From: JACDBE01 sp963714055
GTDB lineage: Bacteria; Actinomycetota; Acidimicrobiia; Spongiisociales; UBA5794
DNA length: 64,000 bases
NCBI GenBank assembly: GCA_963714055.1
Contig: OY970227.1
Span: 186,001-250,000 of the forward strand
Direction of reading: 5' to 3'
The position numbers and the translations under genes were made by a program. How positions within the stretch are numbered: position 1 is the first letter of the stretch; each line of letters begins with the position of its first letter. Under the pieces are notes generated by a model, which was not told the DNA's origin, searched no databases, and saw only the letters and a list, made by a program, of their open reading frames with translations. Positions 8,823 to 17,103 of the stretch are shown in pieces.

Positions 8823-9773
8823 TTGTCCACCAACCTCGACCCAGGGTCGCCTTCGCTCGGCGACCGCTACGAGCGCTGGTCGCAGGCCAGCGCCCGGGTG
8901 CCGTTCCGATTGAAGACGGCCCTGGTCTGGGTGGTCATCTTCCTGATCCTCGGGTTCTTCTTCTCGGTGGCCGGCTTCGACACCGCGTGGATGGCCGACA
9001 ACCTCCAGTTCATCGTGGGTGGGCTCCAGTACACGTTGATCATCGCCATCGCCGGCATCGTGCTTGCGGTGCTCCTGGCAACCCTGGGCGCATTGGGTCG
9101 GCTTTCCACCAACCCGGTGGCGTTCGGGGTGTCGGGGTTCTACACGTCATTCTTCCGGGGCACACCGCTGATCGTCCAGATGTTCCTGATCTACCTGGCG
9201 CTGCCTCAGGTCGGGATCAACCTGTCCGATCGATTTCCCGGCCTCCCAGACCGCCTCGCCGAAGTCCTCGTCCTCGCTCCCGCGGTCGCCGGGATCATCG
9301 CCCTCGGTCTCAACTACGGCGCCTACATGACGGAGATCTTCCGCGCCGGGATCCAGTCGGTGGGACCCGGGCAGGGAGAGGCGGCCGAGGCGCTCGGGAT
9401 GAACTACCAACAGCGGATGCGCCGTGTGGTGCTGCCCCAGGCGTTCCGGGTGATCGTCCCGCCGACCGGGAACGAGTTCATCGCCATGATGAAGGACACC
9501 GCCCTGGTGTCCTTCCTCGGCGTTGCCGTGAGCTCGGCCGAGATCTTCCGGAGGGCGCAGCTGATGGGCAAGCGGGACTTCAAGAACCTCGAGGCGTACA
9601 TCGTGGCCGCCGGGCTCTACTGGGCGTTGACCGCCGTGTTCAGCTACTTCCAGGCGAAGCTGGAGAAGAGGCTGTCGGCCGGATACATCCGCACCGTCGA
9701 CCCGCGCATCCCGCCGCGCTTCGTGGTACCCGCCCCGACCGGGCTCGATCAGATGGGGGACGAAACGCCATGA
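8823..9773 (+). CDS. Polar amino-acid ABC transporter permease (HisM/GlnP family)
   Basis: 316 residues starting at TTG 8823, three bases after the binding-protein stop codon; no ATG fits, so translation is probably coupled. A first hydrophobic stretch (ALVWVVIFLILGFFFSVAGF) precedes the family core. FFRGTPLIVQMFLIYLALPQ is the typical HisM/GlnP motif, and EAAEALGMNYQQRMRRVVLP is the EAA loop that contacts the ATPase. Only one permease gene is present, so the channel is likely a homodimer. The stop overlaps the start of the ATPase gene (ATGA at 9770-9773). Confidence 0.94.
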   Translation: MSTNLDPGSPSLGDRYERWSQASARVPFRLKTALVWVVIFLILGFFFSVAGFDTAWMADNLQFIVGGLQYTLIIAIAGIVLAVLLATLGALGRLSTNPVAFGVSGFYTSFFRGTPLIVQMFLIYLALPQVGINLSDRFPGLPDRLAEVLVLAPAVAGIIALGLNYGAYMTEIFRAGIQSVGPGQGEAAEALGMNYQQRMRRVVLPQAFRVIVPPTGNEFIAMMKDTALVSFLGVAVSSAEIFRRAQLMGKRDFKNLEAYIVAAGLYWALTAVFSYFQAKLEKRLSAGYIRTVDPRIPPRFVVPAPTGLDQMGDETP

Positions 9774-10549
9774 CGGCAGTGGAGGCGAGGCCGGACTCAC
9801 CGCCGATCGTCAAGATCGAGCAGCTGTGTAAGGACTTCGGCGAGGTCGAGGTGCTCACCTGCATCGACATGGCGGTCTCGCGCGGCGAGGTCGTCGTCAT
9901 CTTCGGACGCTCCGGGTCGGGCAAGTCGACGCTGCTGCGCTGCATCAACTTCCTCGAGGATCCCTCGGACGGGATCATCGAGGTCGCCGGCATCCGCCTG
10001 AGCGGGGGCCACCGCACCCGCCGCAAGCGGGAACAGATCCGCCAGCTCCGCCACCACGTGGGGATGGTCTTCCAGCAGTTCAACCTCTTCCCGCACATGA
10101 CCGCCGTGGAGAACGTGATGGAGGGGCCGCGCACCGTCAAGAAGGTGCCGGAGGAGCAGTGCCGGGCCGAGGCCAAGGAGCTCCTGGCACGCGTCGGGCT
10201 GGCCGACAAGGCGGACGTCCACCCGATCCGGCTGTCCGGCGGGCAGCAGCAACGGGTGGCGATCGCCCGGGCCCTGGCAATGCACCCCGACGTGATGTTG
10301 TTCGACGAGCCGACGTCGGCCCTCGACCCGGAGCTGACCGGCGAGGTCCTGGCCGTGATGAAAGGCCTCGCCACAGACCTGCACATGACGATGATCGTGG
10401 TCACCCACGAGATGGGCTTTGCCCGCGAAGCGGCGGACCGGATGATGTTCTTCCACGACGGCGTGATCCTCGAGTCGGGCACCCCCGACGAGATCTTCAA
10501 CCACACCCGTCAGGCCGAGACCCGGAGGTTCCTGGACGCGGTCCTGTGA
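9770..10549 (+). CDS. Polar amino-acid ABC transporter ATP-binding protein (GlnQ type)
   Basis: 259 residues that power the importer. Walker A is GRSGSGKST, the Q-loop lies in VGMVFQQFNLFPHMTAVENV, the ABC signature is LSGGQQQRVAIARALAMHP, Walker B plus D-loop is VMLFDEPTSALDPE and the H-loop is VVTHEMGFAREAADR. The start overlaps the permease stop by four bases. The whole binding protein, permease and ATPase set is intact and co-directional. Confidence 0.96.
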   Translation: MTAVEARPDSPPIVKIEQLCKDFGEVEVLTCIDMAVSRGEVVVIFGRSGSGKSTLLRCINFLEDPSDGIIEVAGIRLSGGHRTRRKREQIRQLRHHVGMVFQQFNLFPHMTAVENVMEGPRTVKKVPEEQCRAEAKELLARVGLADKADVHPIRLSGGQQQRVAIARALAMHPDVMLFDEPTSALDPELTGEVLAVMKGLATDLHMTMIVVTHEMGFAREAADRMMFFHDGVILESGTPDEIFNHTRQAETRRFLDAVL

Positions 10550-10584
10550 CGGGCCGCGGCGGCGTCGGTCGGTACGATGGCCTC

Positions 10585-11187
10585 ATGGACGCCGGGCAGT
10601 TCCTGAGGCTGGCGGTCGACCCGGTGCGGCTCCACCTCCTCGGTCGGGCGGTGACCGGCTCGGTCGACACCGCCGTCGCCGCCACTGATCTCGGTGTGCC
10701 CGAGAGGGAGGTGGTCGTCGCCCTGGGCAAGCTGCGGGCCGCCGGATTGATCGGCGATGACCTGACGCTGGACTTGGCGGCCCTACGCGATGTGGCGTCG
10801 TCCCTTCCCCGCCAACCACCGATCGACCCCGCCCTCCTCGGCGAGGGTTGGACCGAGGAGGAGGCCGAGATCCTCAGTCGGTTCTTCTCCGGCGGACGGC
10901 TCAGCTCGATCCCGGCATCCCACGGAAAGCGGCTCGTCGTGCTCGACCGGCTCGCCCAGGAGTTCACCCCTGGGCTGCGGTACCCGGAGGCGGAGGTCAA
11001 CTTCACCCTGCAGATGTTCAACGCCGACTATGCCTCGTTGCGGCGCCACCTGGTCGATGAGGGCTTCCTCACCCGAGCCGACGGCGTGTACTGGCGCACC
11101 GGAGGCCGCCATCTCCCGCTGAGCGCAACCGAGCCCTCCATGCCTGAGCTCTCCCATGACCCGCAGCCGGCCGAGCCCGCCGGCTGA
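10585..11187 (+). CDS. DUF2087 domain protein with winged-helix-like N-terminus
   Basis: 200 residues. The first ~90 look like a small helix-turn-helix unit (RLAVDPVRLHLLGRAV, then a paired-helix region ending GLIGDDLTLDLAALRDVA). The C-terminal ~80 residues match DUF2087: FFSGGRLSSIPASHGKRLVV, RYPEAEVNFTLQMFNADYAS and RRHLVDEGFLTRADGVYWRTGG. Such proteins are usually filed as putative transcriptional regulators, but no target is known. Start at ATG 10585 gives the N-terminus MDAGQFLRLAVDPVRLHLLG. Its 3' end overlaps the SURF1 gene by 32 bases. Confidence 0.8.
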   Translation: MDAGQFLRLAVDPVRLHLLGRAVTGSVDTAVAATDLGVPEREVVVALGKLRAAGLIGDDLTLDLAALRDVASSLPRQPPIDPALLGEGWTEEEAEILSRFFSGGRLSSIPASHGKRLVVLDRLAQEFTPGLRYPEAEVNFTLQMFNADYASLRRHLVDEGFLTRADGVYWRTGGRHLPLSATEPSMPELSHDPQPAEPAG

Positions 11188-11953
11188 GCGGTCGCTCACC
11201 AGCCCGATCTGGATCCTGGGTCACCTGGTGGCCCTGGCCGCCATCGTCGGCTTCGTGATGCTGGGAGCGTGGCAGCTCCGTCGCCATGACGAGCGGCGTA
11301 CCCTCGACGAGCGGATCACCGACCGGGTCGCCTCCGCTGCTTTGCCGGTGGAGCAGCTCATCGCCGAGTACGGCGAGGACGGGGACGCCCTCGACCTCCG
11401 CCCCGCCATCGCCAGCGGGACCTACCTCCTCGACGAGGAGGTGATCCTCCAGGCGCGCACGCTCAACGGTCGGTCGGGCAACGAGGTGCTGACTCCGCTC
11501 GACCTGGGCGACGGCACCGGGCTGATCATCGACCGCGGCTGGGTGCCGCTCGACGTCTCCGGGCCCCCGGTGGCGGGCGCCGAGCCACCGCCGGCGGAGG
11601 TCACGGTGACCGGGTACCTGCGCCCTACCCAGGTGCGGGGCCGCTTTGGCCCCGTCGACCCGCCCACCGGCGATCTCGACCGGATCTCCCGGGTCGACCT
11701 CGACCGGCTGCAGCGTCAGCTCGACCTCGATCTGCTCGGCGTACACCTCGTGCTGGCCGACCAGGACCCTCCCCAGGTGGGAGAGCTCCCCCTCCCGCTC
11801 CCGGCCCCCGAGGCGGGAGGCGGCCCTCCCCACCTCAGCTACGCCTTCCAGTGGTTCGCCTTCGCCGGGGTGGTGGCGGTGGGGTACCCGATCCTGTTGC
11901 GGCGCACGGCTCGGAGGCCGCCACCGCCGGACGCCGGCCCCGGGGGCGTCTAG
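11156..11953 (+). CDS. SURF1 family cytochrome oxidase assembly protein
   Basis: 265-residue membrane protein of the SURF1/Shy1 family, which assists assembly of haem-copper terminal oxidase. The N-terminal membrane helix (IWILGHLVALAAIVGFVMLG) is followed by the family AWQLRRHDERR. The extracytoplasmic domain has the typical LQARTLNGRSGNEVLTPLDL and IIDRGWVPLD. A second helix near the C-terminus (SYAFQWFAFAGVVAVGYPIL) carries the conserved YAxQWF-type motif. Presence of SURF1 supports aerobic respiration in the host. Confidence 0.92.
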   Translation: MTRSRPSPPAERSLTSPIWILGHLVALAAIVGFVMLGAWQLRRHDERRTLDERITDRVASAALPVEQLIAEYGEDGDALDLRPAIASGTYLLDEEVILQARTLNGRSGNEVLTPLDLGDGTGLIIDRGWVPLDVSGPPVAGAEPPPAEVTVTGYLRPTQVRGRFGPVDPPTGDLDRISRVDLDRLQRQLDLDLLGVHLVLADQDPPQVGELPLPLPAPEAGGGPPHLSYAFQWFAFAGVVAVGYPILLRRTARRPPPPDAGPGGV

Positions 11954-11962
11954 GTTGACACG

Positions 11963-12676
11963 ATGACCACCCGGATCTACTCCACCGACGCATACGCCAG
12001 CGAGATGCAGGCCTCGGTCGCCGCCGTCGACGTCGACGACGGTCGCCTCCTGCTGGACAGCACCGTCTTCTACCCGGGTGGCGGAGGCCAGCCGCACGAC
12101 GTCGGTGAGCTGTGGGTCGGGGACGACCGCCTCGAGGTGACCAGGGTCACTTCCGACCGGGACGGGGTGTGGCACTGGGTCGGCGGTGCCATCCCCTCGG
12201 TCGGCACCGCGGTGACCGGCCGGCTCGACTGGGAACGCCGCTACCGACTGATGCAGACCCATACCGCGCTCCACACCCTCTGCGGCGTGGTGTGGAACCG
12301 CTACCGGAGCCCGGTCACCGGAGGTGACATGAAGCCGGGGGAGGGGCGGCTCGACTTCGAGCTCCCCGACTGGGACCCCGAGGACAAGGCGCCGCTGGAG
12401 AACGAGCTCAACGCTGAGATCGCCCGGGGGCGGCCGGTGGAGGTCTCGTTCCTGCCCCGTGACGAGGCCGACAAGGACCCGAGCCTGATCCGCACCAAGG
12501 TCAGCCTGCTCCCACCGTCGCTGCGTGAGGTGCGGGTGATCGACATCGTCGGGCTGGACCGGCAGGCCGACGGCGGGACCCACGTCAACTCGACCACCGA
12601 GGTGGGCCGGGTGCGGGTGGCCAAGATCGAGTCCAAGGGCAAGGGTTTCCGGCGCATCCGCCTCGAGATCGCATAG
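11963..12676 (+). CDS. Alanyl-tRNA editing protein, AlaX type
   Basis: 237 residues homologous to the free-standing editing domain of alanyl-tRNA synthetase, which hydrolyses Ser- or Gly-tRNA(Ala). DSTVFYPGGGGQPHDVGEL is the N-terminal AlaX/AlaRS motif. The zinc pair HTALH is present. The second metal motif, normally CGGTHV, reads DGGTHV here (RQADGGTHVNSTTEVG), so one classical Cys ligand is replaced. The remaining core (VRVAKIESKGKGFRRIRLEI) is typical. Function is likely retained, since such variants appear within the AlaX family, but metal binding may differ. Confidence 0.9.
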   Translation: MTTRIYSTDAYASEMQASVAAVDVDDGRLLLDSTVFYPGGGGQPHDVGELWVGDDRLEVTRVTSDRDGVWHWVGGAIPSVGTAVTGRLDWERRYRLMQTHTALHTLCGVVWNRYRSPVTGGDMKPGEGRLDFELPDWDPEDKAPLENELNAEIARGRPVEVSFLPRDEADKDPSLIRTKVSLLPPSLREVRVIDIVGLDRQADGGTHVNSTTEVGRVRVAKIESKGKGFRRIRLEIA

Positions 12677-12732
12677 GCAGTCTGCTCCGTCCGTCGTTTG
12701 TAGCGTCCTGGCATCCCTGTCGCGCCAGGTTG

Positions 12733-12756
12733 GCGAACGATCGTTCGTTCGTTCGC
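12733..12756. promoter_or_regulatory. Putative PaaR (TetR-family) operator upstream of paaA
   Basis: CGAACGATCGTTCG at 12734-12747 is a perfect 14-base palindrome, 22 bases before the paaA start. It fits the pseudopalindrome CNAACGNNCGTTNG that I recall as the site of the TetR-type phenylacetate repressor PaaR of Thermus. A wider pair, GCGAAC (12733-12738) and GTTCGC (12751-12756), embraces it, and the TTCG unit is repeated in tandem. Binding would cover the promoter or start region, with release expected by phenylacetyl-CoA. The repressor gene is not in the window. Confidence 0.65.
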
Positions 12757-12769
12757 TAGGATGTCGGGT

Positions 12770-13717
12770 ATGCCAACCACCGTCGCCGAGGTCGACCAGC
12801 AGGCCCGGTTCGAGGCCCTGATCGAGGCCGAGGAGAAGATCGAGCCCACCGACTGGATGCCCGCTGCTTACCGCAAGACGCTGATCCGGCAGATCGCCCA
12901 GCACGCCCACTCCGAGGTCATCGGGATGCAGCCCGAAGGCAACTGGATCACCAGGGCCCCGACGCTCAAGCGCAAGGCGATCCTCATGGCCAAGGTCCAG
13001 GACGAGGCCGGCCACGGGCTGTACCTCTACTCGGCGGCGGAGACGCTGGGGGTCGGCCGGGACGAGCTGGTCCGGCTGCTCCACACCGGCGCCCACAAGT
13101 ACTCGTCGATCTTCAACTACCCGACCCTCACCTGGGCCGACATGGGCACCATCGGCTGGCTGGTCGATGGCGCCGCCATCACCAACCAGGTGATGCTCAC
13201 CCGGAGCTCATTCGGCCCATACGCCCGGGCGATGGTCAGGATCTGCAAGGAAGAGTCCTTCCACCAGCGCCAGGGCTACGAGATCATGCTCACCCTGTGC
13301 CGCGGTTCGGCCGAGCAGAAGGCGATGGCTCAGGACGCCCTCGACCGCTGGTGGTGGCCGTCGCTGATGATGTTCGGCCCCCACGACACCGAGTCGACCC
13401 ACACCGAGCAGTCGATGGCGTGGAAGATAAAGCGGGTCGGCAACGACGAGCTCCGCCAGCAGTTCGTCGACATGACCGTGCCCCAGGCCGAGTACCTCGG
13501 GCTCACCATTCCCGATCCCGATCTCCGCTGGGACGACGAAGCCGGGCACCACCGGTTCGGGGAGGTCGACTGGGACGAGTTCTGGACCGTGGTCGGTGGT
13601 GATGGGCCGATGAACCGGGAGCGCCTCGCCGCCAAGAACCGGGCATGGGACGAGGGCGCCTGGGTACGCACGGCAGCGGTCGCCCACGCCGCCAAGCACG
13701 AGGGGAACGCCACGTGA
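12770..13717 (+). CDS. paaA: 1,2-phenylacetyl-CoA epoxidase subunit PaaA
   Basis: 315 residues: the catalytic di-iron subunit of the multicomponent epoxidase that opens phenylacetyl-CoA aerobically. The ferritin-like four-helix core shows the iron-ligand motifs EVIGMQPEGNWITRAPTL, KVQDEAGHGLYLY and CKEESFHQRQGYEIM. The ATG at 12770 is preferred to the in-frame ATG at 12761, because TAGG at 12757-12760 is far enough upstream only for the former. First gene of paaABCDE, directly behind the putative PaaR site. Its stop codon overlaps the paaB GTG start (GTGA). Confidence 0.96.
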   Translation: MPTTVAEVDQQARFEALIEAEEKIEPTDWMPAAYRKTLIRQIAQHAHSEVIGMQPEGNWITRAPTLKRKAILMAKVQDEAGHGLYLYSAAETLGVGRDELVRLLHTGAHKYSSIFNYPTLTWADMGTIGWLVDGAAITNQVMLTRSSFGPYARAMVRICKEESFHQRQGYEIMLTLCRGSAEQKAMAQDALDRWWWPSLMMFGPHDTESTHTEQSMAWKIKRVGNDELRQQFVDMTVPQAEYLGLTIPDPDLRWDDEAGHHRFGEVDWDEFWTVVGGDGPMNRERLAAKNRAWDEGAWVRTAAVAHAAKHEGNAT

Positions 13718-14058
13718 GCTACGAGGTCCCGCTCGCCCCCGGCGAGCAACTGCCCGACCTGCCCGACCGCACCGAGGTGTCGACGTGGCCCCTGTGGGAG
13801 GTGTTCATCCGGGCCCGCCGCGGGCTGAGCCACGTCCATGCCGGCAGCCTCCACGCCCCCGACCCGGAGACCGCGTTGACCAACGCCCGCGACGTGTACA
13901 CCCGGCGGGGTGAGGGGGTGAGCGTTTGGGTGGTCCGCTCCGACCAGGTCACCGCCTCCGACCCGGACGACGCCGCCGAGATGTTCGAGCCGTTCGGGGA
14001 GCAGCCGTACCGCCACGCCACCTTCTATCAGATCCCCGACGAAGTGGGGCACATGTGA
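13714..14058 (+). CDS. paaB: 1,2-phenylacetyl-CoA epoxidase subunit PaaB
   Basis: 114 residues starting at GTG 13714, overlapping the paaA stop by four bases. The motifs WPLWEVFIRARRGLSHVHAG, SLHAPDPETALTNARDVYTR and GVSVWVVRSDQVTAS are diagnostic for PaaB, the small non-catalytic subunit that bridges PaaA-PaaC heterodimers. The N-terminal ~20 residues are longer than in the enterobacterial protein. Its own stop overlaps the paaC start (GTGA, 14055-14058), keeping subunit synthesis coupled. Confidence 0.95.
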   Translation: MSYEVPLAPGEQLPDLPDRTEVSTWPLWEVFIRARRGLSHVHAGSLHAPDPETALTNARDVYTRRGEGVSVWVVRSDQVTASDPDDAAEMFEPFGEQPYRHATFYQIPDEVGHM

Positions 14059-14831
14059 CCGTGACCGTCCCGAGCGGGGTCGCCACCGCCTCCTTCGACT
14101 ATGTCCTCAGGCACGGCGACGACAACCTCGTCCTCGCCCAGCGGCTGGGGGAGTGGATCTCCGCCGCCCCCGAGCTCGAGCTGGACATCGCCCTGGCCAA
14201 CTTCGCCGTCGACCACCTGGGCGTCGCACGCTCGCTGCTCGGCTACGCCGCCGAGATCGAGGGCGCCGGCCGCGACGAGGACCTGCTCGCCATGGGTCGC
14301 AGCGAGCGCCAGTTCACCAACCTCCTGCTGGTGGAGCAGCCCAACGGCGACTTCGCCGTCACTCTTGCCCGCCAACTCTTCTTCGACGCCTATCAGGTGG
14401 AGCTGTGGCAGGCACTCACCTCCTCGACCGACCCCACGCTGGCGGGGGTGGCGGGCAAGGCGATCAAGGAGGCCGCCTACCACCTTCGCTTCAGCTCCGA
14501 CTGGGTGGTCCGGCTCGGCGACGGCACCGACGAGAGCCACCACCGGATGCAACGGGCGATCGACCAGCTGTGGCGCTTCACCGGCGAGATGCTCGTCGCC
14601 GATCCGGTGGACGTCGCCATGACCGATCTCGGGGTCGGGCCCGACCCGGCCACCTTCGCCGCCCCGTGGAGCGACCGGGTGACCGATGTGTTGCAGGAGG
14701 CGACGCTGGCAGTGCCGGCCGACGACTTCGTCAGGCTGGGCGGCCGCTCCGGGCTCCATACCGAGCACCTCGGGCACCTGCTCGGTGAGATGCAGTGGAT
14801 GCAGCGCAGCTACCCGGGCCTGTCATGGTGA
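14055..14831 (+). CDS. paaC: 1,2-phenylacetyl-CoA epoxidase subunit PaaC
   Basis: 258 residues, GTG start in a GTGA overlap with paaB. This is the structural, ferritin-like subunit that pairs with PaaA. Visible family motifs are ELELDIALANFAVDHLGVAR, a YAAEIEGAGRDEDLLAMGRS loop, REFTN-like RQFTNLLLVEQPNGDFAVT and AIKEAAYHLRFSSDWVVRLG. The C-terminal GGRSGLHTEHLGHLLGEMQ and final QRSYPG are typical. A second GTG two codons later is an alternative start. Confidence 0.95.
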   Translation: MTVTVPSGVATASFDYVLRHGDDNLVLAQRLGEWISAAPELELDIALANFAVDHLGVARSLLGYAAEIEGAGRDEDLLAMGRSERQFTNLLLVEQPNGDFAVTLARQLFFDAYQVELWQALTSSTDPTLAGVAGKAIKEAAYHLRFSSDWVVRLGDGTDESHHRMQRAIDQLWRFTGEMLVADPVDVAMTDLGVGPDPATFAAPWSDRVTDVLQEATLAVPADDFVRLGGRSGLHTEHLGHLLGEMQWMQRSYPGLSW

Positions 14832-14841
14832 GGGCACCGTG

Positions 14842-15315
14842 ATGATGGCTGTGGAGGCCGACCTGCTCGATCGGGTGCGTTCCGAGCTGGCCTCGGTCGT
14901 CGACCCCGAGATCCCGGTGCTCACCATCGCCGACCTCGGCGTGTTGCGCGGCACGGCCGTCGAGGACGGTCGGGTGGTGGTGACCATCACGCCTACCTAC
15001 TCGGGATGCCCGGCGATGGACGTCATCCGCGCCGACGTCGCCGAGGCGCTCCGGCGGGCGGGCTGCATCGACGGCGAGGTGCGCACCGTGCTCGCCCCTG
15101 CCTGGACCACCGACTGGATCAGCGAGGAGGGTCGGGAGAAGCTGGCCGTCTTCGGCATCGCCCCGCCGCGCCGGCTCCCCACCGCACCGGTGCTCTGTCC
15201 CCGATGCCGCTCGGCGAACACCCGGACCGTCTCCGAGTTCGGCTCCACCGCCTGCAAGGCGCTGGTGGTGTGCGAGTCCTGTGGCGAGCCCTTCGACCGC
15301 TTCAAGGAGCTCTGA
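14842..15315 (+). CDS. paaD: Phenylacetate-CoA oxygenase maturation protein PaaD
   Basis: 157 residues. The N-terminal MIP18/SufT-like (DUF59) domain has VDPEIPVLTIADLGVLRG and TPTYSGCPAMDVIRADV. The C-terminal zinc-ribbon is CPRCRSANTRTVSEFGSTAC followed by CESCGEPFDRFKEL. PaaD is thought to help assemble the iron-sulfur centre of PaaE. GGTGAGG (14827-14833) upstream favours the ATG at 14842; GTG 14839 and ATG 14845 are in frame. Located between paaC and paaE as expected. Confidence 0.94.
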   Translation: MMAVEADLLDRVRSELASVVDPEIPVLTIADLGVLRGTAVEDGRVVVTITPTYSGCPAMDVIRADVAEALRRAGCIDGEVRTVLAPAWTTDWISEEGREKLAVFGIAPPRRLPTAPVLCPRCRSANTRTVSEFGSTACKALVVCESCGEPFDRFKEL

Positions 15316-15323
15316 GCACGTCC

Positions 15324-16397
15324 GTGTCCGCCCCGGTGTTCCACCGGCTGACGGTGAGCGACGTCACCGCCGAGACCGACGACTCGGTCGCCGTCACCTT
15401 CGCCGTCCCCAGCGAGCTGGCCGGCGACTTCGCCTACCTCCCGGGGCAGCACGTCACGGTGCGGGCGATCATCGACGGCGAAGACGTTCGGCGCAGCTAC
15501 TCGATATGCGCCGATGCCTCCACCTCGGTCCTGCGGGTCGGCATCAAGCAGCTTCCCGGAGGGGCGTTCTCCACCTGGGCCACCACCGACCTGCGGGTCG
15601 GTGACGAGCTCGAGGTGATGCCGCCGGTGGGGGAGTTCACCATCACCCCCGACCCCAGCCGGGCCCGCCACTACGGGGCGATCGCCGCCGGCAGCGGGAT
15701 CACTCCGGTGCTGTCGCTGGTGGCGACCGTGCTCGCCGTCGAACCGGAGAGCCGGTTCAGCGTCGTCTACGGGAACCGGGGGGCGAGCTCGATCATGTTC
15801 CTCGACGAGCTCGACGGGCTGAAGAACCGCCATCCCGGGCGGCTCCACCTGGTCCACGTCCTCAGCCGAGAGACCGGGATCGTCCCACTGCTGAGCGGGC
15901 GCCTCGACGCCCCCAAGCTGGAAGAGCTGCTCGACCGGGTGATCGACGCCAACACCGTCGACGAGTGGTTCCTGTGCGGCCCCTTCGAGATGGTCGCCAC
16001 CGCCCGGGCGATGCTCGAGGCCAGAGGCGTGGAGCCTGAGTTGGTCCACGACGAGCTGTTCTTCGCCGGGCCGCTCGATCCGGCGACGCTGCCCCCGCCG
16101 CCCGCCCACGCCGCCGGCACCGTGGCGCTGTCGTTCGTGCTCGAGGGCCGGTGGTCCGAGGTGAGGATGCTCCCCGAGACGTCGGTGCTCGATGCCGCCC
16201 TCTCGGTGCGTCACGAACTGCCCTACTCGTGCAAGGGGGGGATGTGCGCCAGCTGCAAGGCGCGGCTCATCGACGGCACCGTGGAGATGGCCAAGAACTA
16301 TGCCCTCGTGGACGCCGATCTCGACGCAGGCTTCATCCTCACCTGTCAGTCCCATCCCACCAGCGACCGGGTCGAGGTCGACTACGACCAGCGCTGA
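15324..16397 (+). CDS. paaE: 1,2-phenylacetyl-CoA epoxidase reductase subunit PaaE
   Basis: 357 residues starting at GTG 15324, eight bases after paaD. It passes electrons from NADPH to the PaaA di-iron site. FAD-binding: YLPGQHVTVRA and RRSYSICADAS; nucleotide-binding: GAIAAGSGITPVLSL and VYGNRGASSIMFLDEL with FLCGPFEMV; C-terminal plant-type 2Fe-2S domain with CKGGMCASCKARLIDG (C-x4-C-x2-C) and the fourth Cys in FILTCQSHP. Domain order FNR-ferredoxin is the normal PaaE layout. The set paaABCDE is complete; ring-opening genes (paaG, paaZ) are not in the window. Confidence 0.96.
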   Translation: MSAPVFHRLTVSDVTAETDDSVAVTFAVPSELAGDFAYLPGQHVTVRAIIDGEDVRRSYSICADASTSVLRVGIKQLPGGAFSTWATTDLRVGDELEVMPPVGEFTITPDPSRARHYGAIAAGSGITPVLSLVATVLAVEPESRFSVVYGNRGASSIMFLDELDGLKNRHPGRLHLVHVLSRETGIVPLLSGRLDAPKLEELLDRVIDANTVDEWFLCGPFEMVATARAMLEARGVEPELVHDELFFAGPLDPATLPPPPAHAAGTVALSFVLEGRWSEVRMLPETSVLDAALSVRHELPYSCKGGMCASCKARLIDGTVEMAKNYALVDADLDAGFILTCQSHPTSDRVEVDYDQR

Positions 16398-16419
16398 TGG
16401 ATCACTACGCTCCAGCTCC

Positions 16420-17058
16420 GTGCTCGGTGGGGTGATCTTCGATCTCGACGGGACCCTCGGTGACACCCTCCCGGTGTGCTTCGTCGCCTTCCGTGCCACC
16501 TTCGAGCGCTTCCTCGGGGTCACCTACTCCGACGAGGAGATCAGGGCCATGTTCGGCCCCACCGAAGAGGGTATGTTCCTCGCCCGGACCCCGGACGCGT
16601 TCGACGATGCGCTGGCCCACTACCTGGAGGGCTACGCCGCCAACCACCACCTGTGCCCGACGCCGTTCGCCGGCATCGTCGACGTGCTCGACCGGCTCGA
16701 CGACCGCGGCGTCTCCGTGGCCGTGGTCACCGGGAAGGGCCCGAACAGCACCCGGATCTCGCTCGAACAATGGGGGTTGGAGGGTCGGTTCGACCGGGTG
16801 GAGCCGGGCGGCGACCACGGCGCGATCAAGCCCGAGCGGATGACGGCGGTGGTCACCGGCTGGGGCGTCGACCCGGCCACGGTGGTGGCGATCGGCGACG
16901 TGCCCGGCGACGTAATTGCCGGGCGCGCCGCCGGCGTGGTGCCGGTGGCGGCGGCCTGGTCGCCGCTGGCAGATCCTCGGGCCCTGACCGCCTCCGGGCC
17001 TGACGCCATCTTCAACGAGGTCACCGATTTCGCCACCTGGCTGGACCGTTTCGAATGA
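16420..17058 (+). CDS. HAD-superfamily hydrolase (phosphoglycolate-phosphatase-like)
   Basis: 212 residues from GTG 16420. Motif I is VIFDLDGTLGDT, motif II lies in VAVVTGKG, motif III is the Lys of GAIKPE and motif IV is AIGDVPGDVIAGRAAG. The helical cap between motifs I and II makes it subclass I, as in Gph and PpaX. Substrate is unknown; removal of a phosphate from a small sugar phosphate is the family norm. It lies 22 bases after paaE, so it could be read through from the paa promoter. Confidence 0.85.
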   Translation: MLGGVIFDLDGTLGDTLPVCFVAFRATFERFLGVTYSDEEIRAMFGPTEEGMFLARTPDAFDDALAHYLEGYAANHHLCPTPFAGIVDVLDRLDDRGVSVAVVTGKGPNSTRISLEQWGLEGRFDRVEPGGDHGAIKPERMTAVVTGWGVDPATVVAIGDVPGDVIAGRAAGVVPVAAAWSPLADPRALTASGPDAIFNEVTDFATWLDRFE

Positions 17059-17103
17059 ACCTGCGCCGTGCCGCTTGGACTGTCGACACATGGAGGTGAA
17101 GCC

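Noticed and set aside
12741..12752. TCGT tetranucleotide microsatellite upstream of paaA
   Set aside because: Three repeats are too few for a phase-variable tract, and the bases are better explained as part of the palindromic operator.
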